Shown piece after piece: positions 4,783 through 9,961 of a DNA stretch of 9,961 nt. Every line of letters begins with the position of its first letter. Positions within the stretch are counted from its first letter, which is position 1. The stretch is taken from contig QHOP01000171.1 in assembly GCA_003219345.1 (NCBI GenBank), positions 1-9,961 on the forward strand. The letters run 5' to 3'. The notes below the pieces were generated by a model that was not told where the DNA came from, did no database searches, and saw only the letters and a program-made list of their open reading frames with translations. This stretch comes from Verrucomicrobiota bacterium. GTDB taxonomy: Bacteria > Verrucomicrobiota > Verrucomicrobiia > Limisphaerales > AV2. The position numbers were made by a program, and so were the translations under genes.

Positions 4783-7700
4783 AGGATACGATTTCCCGGT
4801 CTGAAGATTGTTTGCGTAAGCGAGCACTTGAATCGGCGCGCCGTCCTTGTCCGGCTCGAAATGATAAAGTTCGTCCGTGATTTTGAACGCGCCGGGCACA
4901 CTGGCCATGACCGGATGCTGCGGAACGTTCACGTGCACCTCGAACTCGCCGTATTTGTCGTGGCTGCGCGCGCCACCCCCGACCAACACGCGATTGTACT
5001 CCGGCCAGTCCGCCCAGTTATACCACAGCGCCGGATGCACCAGCAGCAAACCCCTGCCCGCCTCGGCAAAATCAAAGATCGCTTTGCGCAACGCGGGGTC
5101 CTTCATCGGCTGGTTGTTGCTCAGGTAAAGCACCTGGAGATCTTTCAGCGCCGGAAGAATCTCGTCGGGTTTGTCGGTGTAGGAGACCGTCGCCTGGCCG
5201 CCCGCCGCCAACGTTTTCGTATCCTCCTGGTTGAACCACCGGTCGAAGTCGTGCGAACTGCCGCCGCCGACAATCAAAACCTTCGTGGAGGTGGAAATCC
5301 GCGCTCCCTGCCCTTTTGCTGAACCTTCGGCGGCTAATAACCGTTGTGACTGCCCCCTCACCCGCCCTTCGGGCACCCTCTCCCCCTCGGAGGGAGAGAG
5401 GGGTGGGGTGAGGGCGGCGGCGGGGGTCGAGGAACCGGACGTGGAGGGTCCCGCCAATTCCGCGGTGATGCCGACGAACGCCGGCGCGATCTCGTTGTTG
5501 AAGCTTTCGATGGAAATCCGCTCGATGACATCGCGGCCCTTCACGTCCCTGCTGAACCAGCGGACCTGCCCGCGTTGAACGAGGTCCGGCGCTTCCTTCG
5601 AGCCGGGCACGTCGAACGCGCCGATGTAATCGGCGAACTCGACGCCATTCTTCAGGAGGATCTCTTCCGTCGAGCCGCCGGCAAAGTGCAGCGTGACTTT
5701 CGCCGCCGGTTTGTCCTTGAGTGCGTCCCCACCCCACGGATAAGCCCAGCCGCCCACGCCGCCGAGGAAATAGAGTTTGTCGGCGGCGAAACCGGCCTTG
5801 ACCTCGACGCGCTGCGGCAACGTCCTGGCAAAACCATTGCCGCCTTTCAACACGATGATGTTGTTGCCGGTTGGGGTTTTGGCGGGACTGACGATGTCGA
5901 ACGGCACGTCGCCGACTTTGATGGTGCCGAACTTTCGGAACCGCAGTGTCTCATCCTTCGCGTCTTCGCTGTTAAAAAGGCCGCGCGAGGTGTTGGCCGT
6001 GAAGGCGGAGGCCAGATCGAGAATGCGGAAGCGGGTTTCGTCAGCGCAGATATAGGCGAGCAAGTCGCGCAGGCCTTCCGCGCCGAGCGCTTCGAAGCCT
6101 TCAGGCATCAGCGAGCGACCGGTCGAACTGCGGCTTCTGATGTTGTCCTTGCGGATCGTGAAATCGCCGGTCGCGTTTCGCAGCAGCGCCTCGAGGTTGT
6201 TCTCGCGCTCGATAATGCCGTCGTAAGTCAAATCGTCCTTCGTCTCGAGGCTGACGCTGACGAAATTCGGCTCGACCAACCGGTTCGGGTCAACGATGTG
6301 CACGAGCAACTCGCCCGGGCCGTGCGCGCCCATGCCGGTGAGATTCGGCGCCAGGTTGCGGCCCTCGTTCTTGAACTGATGGCAACTGGCGCAGTTCGCC
6401 ACAAAGAGCTTGTGACCATTCTCGACGTTCCCCGGTCTTTCGACTTCCGGCCTGAACCCGGCGATCAGCTTGTCCTTCTCCTTCTGTTCGGGTCCTTTCA
6501 GCTCGTCGATCACCGCGTTGGCGCGGGCGGCGACCGTTTTGTCCGGGTGCGTGCGGAGCCGATGAAGGTTGGCCGGGCCAAGCAGCAGCAGATCAATCTT
6601 CTTGTCGGCGAACGCCTGCACGAGCGCGAGCGACCAGTCGGCGCGCGTCAGCAACTGGCCCAGCACGGCTTCCCGCAGTTCGCTGGAAACTTTGGCATAC
6701 GCCGCGATCAATCCGGCGCCAGCGGCAGGGTCGCCGGTCGAACCGAGCGCCTCGATGACGCGCTTCTGCAATTCCGCCGAGGCCGATGAGCCGACAAGTT
6801 TGGTCACGTTCGGAACAATGCCGGCGTCAAAGTTGCGGACGCCGAGCAGGTTGGCGGCGACCTGGCGGCGTTGATCATCGGGCAACGAGGCGTCCTGAAG
6901 CGTTGCGCCAAGCCGGGCAATGACCGGCTTCAAATCCGCGGCAAGCGCGCCGGCTTTGTCCCAATGCGCGGCGAAGGGCAGCGCCGCGCCCGGCAGTCCG
7001 GGTCGCGGCGAAGCGAGCAGAGACTTGAGCGAGGCTTGAAGCTCGGACGACCAGGCGGGAACGACGTCGGGTTTCAGGTTTGCAGCCAGACTTTCGAGGG
7101 CGACCTGTTTGAGCCCGTCGGTGCTCGTCGGCTGTTTGACGAGCAGCGTGATCAGCTTCGCGGCCAGGGCCGCATCCTGGCGATTGGCCAGCAACCGGAC
7201 CGCGTGCGAAACGAACGGCGCGAGGAACGCCGGGTCTTTCGCGTTGAACGACGCTTCGATGAAGAGCAGCGGCTCTTTCGCGGCGACGCCAAGGACGGCG
7301 GACTCAAGATATTTGTTCTTGAGGTCCGGCCAGGCAGCGACTACGGCGCGCGCAATCTCCGGCGATGAATCAAAGCTGCCCAGCGCCATCATTGCGTTCA
7401 GACGGGCGCGCGGATTGGAATCATTCAGGTCGGCCAGCACCGCCCTCCGCCTGGCCGCGTCGCTGTCGTTGTCCCGTTCGCCCGCGAGTCGGAGCGCGTT
7501 TTTGCGAAGCACACCCTCTTTGTCGTCGAGCGCCGTCAACAGCAGCGAAGTATCCAGTTTGCCCAGATCGTTCAGAGTCCAGAGCGCGTTGATGCGCGCG
7601 TAAGGTGTCGAGCCGGTTTTTATCATTTTCACCAGGGCGGGAGTGACGCGCTTGCCCGCGCCCTCGCTTAACAACCGTTGCGCGGTGCCGCGCACCCAGC

Positions 7701-9837
7701 CGTTCGGATGTTCCAGCGCCTTCACCAGGTCCGCCGGCTTCTTCGGGTCGAGTTTGTAGGATGGCAGTTTCTTCGGTTCTTTGTGCTGCACGCGCCAGAT
7801 GCGGCCGAAATGATGATCGCGGTCGGGGCGTGTCGCCGCGTTGTGCGCGCCGTGGGCCGGGCCGCGCGTGTCGTTGTGGATGGCGGCCTGGTTGTAAAAG
7901 TCCACGATATACAGCGCGCCGTCCGGGCCGACGCGGGTGTGGATCGGTCGGAACCAAAGGTCCGTGCCCGCGATAAATTCAGTTTCCTCGCGGCCCGGCT
8001 CCTTGCCGGCGATATAAGTCACTCCGTCCGGTTTCAGCCAGTCGTTGTGCACCAGATTGACGGTGGGTTCGGAAAGAAAATGCGTGCCGTTGAAGCGGTC
8101 CGGCCACGCCCCGCCGTTGTAGAGGCACGAACCCGCGGCGGCGGTAAACATGCCCACCCAATCGATCTGGATGTACGGGGGGCGGGTGTGATGCACCGCG
8201 GGGAAAATCTTCTGATGATCGGGAATCACAGCCGAGGCGCGGATGCCGCCGACGTTGCCGCGCGCCAGCTCCTTTTCCGGCATGACGATGTGCAGCAGAT
8301 GTTCGCCGCAGGTGGCCGTCGTGTAAAACATTTCTCCATCGGGCGCGAAATCGAAGCCCCAGGTGTTGCAACTGCCGGAGGCCACCTGTTCGAGGGCGCT
8401 GCCGTCGGGCTTGAAACGGATGATGCCGGCAGTGACCCGGCCAAAATCCTTCGAGCCGTCGGGCGATTTCGGATGTCCGGCGCTGTAGCCGATCGCGCTG
8501 TAAACCCAGCCGTCCATGCCCCAGCGAAAGTTATTGAGCACCGCGTGCGTGTCGAACGTGCCGAAACCGGTGTAAAGCGTTTCAACTTTGTCGGCTACGC
8601 CATCGCCGTTCGTGTCGCGAATCCAGAGAATGTCCGGCGCCTGGGCGACGATCACGCCGTCTTTGTAAAAGACGAGTGAAGTCACCAATTCCAGTCCGCC
8701 GGGCACGCCGTGTTCGAAATCGGCAAAGATGTGTTTCTTGTCCATGACACCATCGCCGTTGGTGTCTTCGAGCCAGGAAATGCGATCGCGCGCGGGACGA
8801 TCTACCTTGTCGCCGCGATACTGGTCCGGATGCACGGCGCGATCGGGGTAAATCGGCGAATCGTTGCGATTGACCGCGCGGCCGTTCGGGTACTCCGGTG
8901 TTTCGGCGACCCAGAGCCTACCCTTCGGGTCCCAGTCGAGCGAAATCACTTTCTCGATCAGCGGTTCGGACGCGACGAGGCTGATATTGAACGCCGGGTG
9001 GACATTCAGTTTTGCGGCCGCCTTCTCCGGCGCGGTGGGACCGCCGTCGGGATAGGTCAGCGAATTCAGCTCCTCCTTCGAGCACAGATCGTCCACGTTG
9101 TCACGCTTCCCGGCCCAGGCAATGCCGCGGAGCAGAATCGCCCGGTAATACGGCGTCTGGAAGGAGGCGTATTCGTGGCCGGGAATGCTGACGAACGCGC
9201 GGTAGGGAACGGCGCCGCCTTCCCAGGTCTTCTCGTAGGTCCACATCTGCGGCGCGATGACGAAGACGCTGTGGAACGAGGTCGCCAGCACGTGAACGTC
9301 GGGCGCCATGTCCAGGTCGTAATAAATCTCGTCCTTCCAATCGAAGTTGGACACGCCCTTCACAATGGGATGCCTCTGATCGACAAAGTAAACGCCGACT
9401 TCGCCCTCGAGCCATTTGGTCTTCTTGTCGCCGTCCCAGCGCCACGATCCGCCCTGGACCTTTTTCGCCCATTCATGCTGGTCGCTGCTCACGACGCCGT
9501 CGTGGACGACCACCAGGCCTCCGCCGCGCTTCAGAAACTTCTCGAAGCTCGCGCGCTGTTCGCCGACGACTTTCATGCCGTCCTGGGCGTAAATCACGAG
9601 CACGTCGGTGTGCTCCAGTTGCTCGCCTGTCGGAAAATCCATCGAACCGTCGGCCCTCGCTCCGCGCTGGTCGAGCAGTTCCTTCCATTCCGCGAGGAAC
9701 CGCGGATGATCGTGTTGGTTCGGACCGTGGGTCTTGACGCCGGCGCGAATAAACACCCGCAGCGGCTTGGCCGGCTGGGCGGCGTGGGAACAAAGGCAAA
9801 GGAGCAGTGACAAAGCAAGGGCGACGTTGAATTTCAT
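4651..9837 (-). CDS. Secreted PVC-type dehydrogenase with cytochrome c domain and ThuA-like domains at both ends
   Basis: The 1728-residue protein begins with a signal peptide (MKFNVALALSLLLCLCSHA). Domain order: ThuA-like about 26-244 (RVFIRAGVKTHGPNQHDHP; GGGLVVVHDG); PVC-type membrane-bound dehydrogenase propeller about 276-685, with LVASEPLIEKVISLDWDPKG and two calcium-type loops DTNGDG at 358-363 and 408-413; HEAT/ARM-like repeats about 690-1110; cytochrome c domain about 1135-1264 with C1149-A-S-C-H1153 and likely axial M1244 (SLMPEGFE); beta-sandwich domain about 1265-1470 (VGDVPFDIVSPAKTPTGNNI); linker; second ThuA-like domain 1519-1727 (KVLIVGGGSSHDFDRW). Such proteins are thought to oxidise sugars outside the cytoplasm and pass electrons to their own heme; the substrate is not evident. 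ATG 9837 starts a clean signal peptide; a TTG at 9885 would put 16 residues before it. No strong ribosome binding site is seen. The linker at about 1475-1495 is encoded by a palindromic repeat. The stop lies inside another repeat and overlaps the convergent prepilin-like gene. Confidence 0.93.
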   Translation of the reverse strand: MKFNVALALSLLLCLCSHAAQPAKPLRVFIRAGVKTHGPNQHDHPRFLAEWKELLDQRGARADGSMDFPTGEQLEHTDVLVIYAQDGMKVVGEQRASFEKFLKRGGGLVVVHDGVVSSDQHEWAKKVQGGSWRWDGDKKTKWLEGEVGVYFVDQRHPIVKGVSNFDWKDEIYYDLDMAPDVHVLATSFHSVFVIAPQMWTYEKTWEGGAVPYRAFVSIPGHEYASFQTPYYRAILLRGIAWAGKRDNVDDLCSKEELNSLTYPDGGPTAPEKAAAKLNVHPAFNISLVASEPLIEKVISLDWDPKGRLWVAETPEYPNGRAVNRNDSPIYPDRAVHPDQYRGDKVDRPARDRISWLEDTNGDGVMDKKHIFADFEHGVPGGLELVTSLVFYKDGVIVAQAPDILWIRDTNGDGVADKVETLYTGFGTFDTHAVLNNFRWGMDGWVYSAIGYSAGHPKSPDGSKDFGRVTAGIIRFKPDGSALEQVASGSCNTWGFDFAPDGEMFYTTATCGEHLLHIVMPEKELARGNVGGIRASAVIPDHQKIFPAVHHTRPPYIQIDWVGMFTAAAGSCLYNGGAWPDRFNGTHFLSEPTVNLVHNDWLKPDGVTYIAGKEPGREETEFIAGTDLWFRPIHTRVGPDGALYIVDFYNQAAIHNDTRGPAHGAHNAATRPDRDHHFGRIWRVQHKEPKKLPSYKLDPKKPADLVKALEHPNGWVRGTAQRLLSEGAGKRVTPALVKMIKTGSTPYARINALWTLNDLGKLDTSLLLTALDDKEGVLRKNALRLAGERDNDSDAARRRAVLADLNDSNPRARLNAMMALGSFDSSPEIARAVVAAWPDLKNKYLESAVLGVAAKEPLLFIEASFNAKDPAFLAPFVSHAVRLLANRQDAALAAKLITLLVKQPTSTDGLKQVALESLAANLKPDVVPAWSSELQASLKSLLASPRPGLPGAALPFAAHWDKAGALAADLKPVIARLGATLQDASLPDDQRRQVAANLLGVRNFDAGIVPNVTKLVGSSASAELQKRVIEALGSTGDPAAGAGLIAAYAKVSSELREAVLGQLLTRADWSLALVQAFADKKIDLLLLGPANLHRLRTHPDKTVAARANAVIDELKGPEQKEKDKLIAGFRPEVERPGNVENGHKLFVANCASCHQFKNEGRNLAPNLTGMGAHGPGELLVHIVDPNRLVEPNFVSVSLETKDDLTYDGIIERENNLEALLRNATGDFTIRKDNIRSRSSTGRSLMPEGFEALGAEGLRDLLAYICADETRFRILDLASAFTANTSRGLFNSEDAKDETLRFRKFGTIKVGDVPFDIVSPAKTPTGNNIIVLKGGNGFARTLPQRVEVKAGFAADKLYFLGGVGGWAYPWGGDALKDKPAAKVTLHFAGGSTEEILLKNGVEFADYIGAFDVPGSKEAPDLVQRGQVRWFSRDVKGRDVIERISIESFNNEIAPAFVGITAELAGPSTSGSSTPAAALTPPLSPSEGERVPEGRVRGQSQRLLAAEGSAKGQGARISTSTKVLIVGGGSSHDFDRWFNQEDTKTLAAGGQATVSYTDKPDEILPALKDLQVLYLSNNQPMKDPALRKAIFDFAEAGRGLLLVHPALWYNWADWPEYNRVLVGGGARSHDKYGEFEVHVNVPQHPVMASVPGAFKITDELYHFEPDKDGAPIQVLAYANNLQTGKSYPSVWVVKHPKARIVCIALGHDGKAHELEAYKTILRNSLKWVAGK
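5355..5414. repeat. 60-bp palindromic repeat, three-way-junction type, in frame inside the dehydrogenase gene
   Basis: CCCTCACCC (5355-5363) pairs with GGGTGAGGG (5406-5414). Inside lie two more hairpins: GCCC-TTC-GGGC (5364-5374), and CCCTCTCCCCCT (5376-5387) with AGGGAGAGAGGG (5391-5402), with one mismatch. The whole can fold as a stem carrying two arms. On the coding strand it reads LTPPLSPSEGERVPEGRVRG, without a stop and without disturbing the frame. From general knowledge this peptide type (LSPSEGER) appears in many bacterial proteins carrying REP-like or MITE-like elements. It sits between the beta-sandwich and the C-terminal ThuA-like domain, in a low-complexity linker where an insertion is tolerated. 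Confidence 0.85.
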
Positions 9838-9857
9838 AGTGGTCAATGATCGAACCG

Positions 9858-9885
9858 AATTTACCTGCTGTGGCCGATTCGCCAA
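9858..9885 (-). promoter_or_regulatory. Weak possible promoter for the dehydrogenase gene
   Basis: On the minus strand TTGGCG (9880-9885) and TAAATT (9858-9863) are 16 nt apart, each matching 4 of 6 sigma-70 consensus positions. A transcript would start about 14 nt before the ATG at 9837, a short leader. The placement is plausible but the match is weak and unsupported by anything else. Confidence 0.2.
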
Positions 9886-9930
9886 TGAAAATTTGTGGAC
9901 GATGGATGGCGGGGATGGAAATCAGTTTTT

Positions 9931-9961
9931 GAGAGCTGCGGTAAATAGCTGCGGAGCAGCG
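9931..9961. repeat. Repeat-like element at the right edge
   Basis: AGCTGCGG occurs twice, at 9934-9941 and 9947-9954, and the second copy forms a hairpin GCTGC-GGA-GCAGC (9948-9960). The stretch differs from the neighbouring spacer and resembles dispersed elements upstream of genes in related genomes, as far as memory allows. It is cut by the window edge. The rest of the spacer (9838-9930) holds nothing else I can name. Confidence 0.35.

Noticed and set aside
5575..6789. Plus-strand open frame of 404 codons, and similar long ones at 7678-8679 and 8710-9810
   Set aside because: All lie antisense to the dehydrogenase gene. High GC keeps the opposite strand open; the products are arginine/valine-rich without domains.

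Overview
The window reads as a chromosomal segment of a GC-rich member of the Verrucomicrobiota, probably from the Pedosphaera/Limisphaera side of the phylum. This is inferred from gene content, not from a marker gene. The main clue is a very large secreted PVC-type dehydrogenase with ThuA domains, HEAT repeats and a c-type heme site. Supporting clues are a prepilin-like protein with an H-X9-DG motif, tandem membrane-anchored HEAT proteins, and palindromic repeats lying in frame inside genes.

Layout. 1-645, minus strand: the N-terminal 215 residues of the mismatch-repair ATPase MutS, which runs off the left edge. 646-839: an A/T-rich divergent intergenic region. 840-887, plus: a 15-residue lysine-rich micro-ORF behind a strong Shine-Dalgarno. 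984-1308, plus: a decayed PolB-type 3'-5' exonuclease gene that keeps its first and last parts in different frames. 1305-2630 and 2695-3663, plus: two related single-pass HEAT-repeat proteins in tandem. 3745-4782, plus: a prepilin-like (type II secretion/pseudopilin class) protein whose 3' end runs through a short dispersed repeat and 132 nt into the antisense of the next gene. 4651-9837, minus: one 1728-residue gene filling the right half, with signal peptide, ThuA-like domain, PVC dehydrogenase propeller, HEAT repeats, cytochrome c domain, beta-sandwich domain and a second ThuA-like domain. 9838-9961: its upstream region, with a repeat-like element cut by the window edge.

Function. The large minus-strand protein is probably a periplasmic or outer-membrane-associated sugar oxidoreductase that passes electrons to its own heme. 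The two HEAT proteins are anchored scaffolds of unknown partner. The prepilin-like protein belongs to a large paralogous group in this phylum. MutS is housekeeping. No operon-level pathway ties these genes together.

I found no defence system, CRISPR array, tRNA, rRNA or transposase. The most distinctive features are the two different repeat families carried in frame by two unrelated genes, the internally deleted exonuclease, the lysine-rich micro-ORF and the double-ThuA dehydrogenase.
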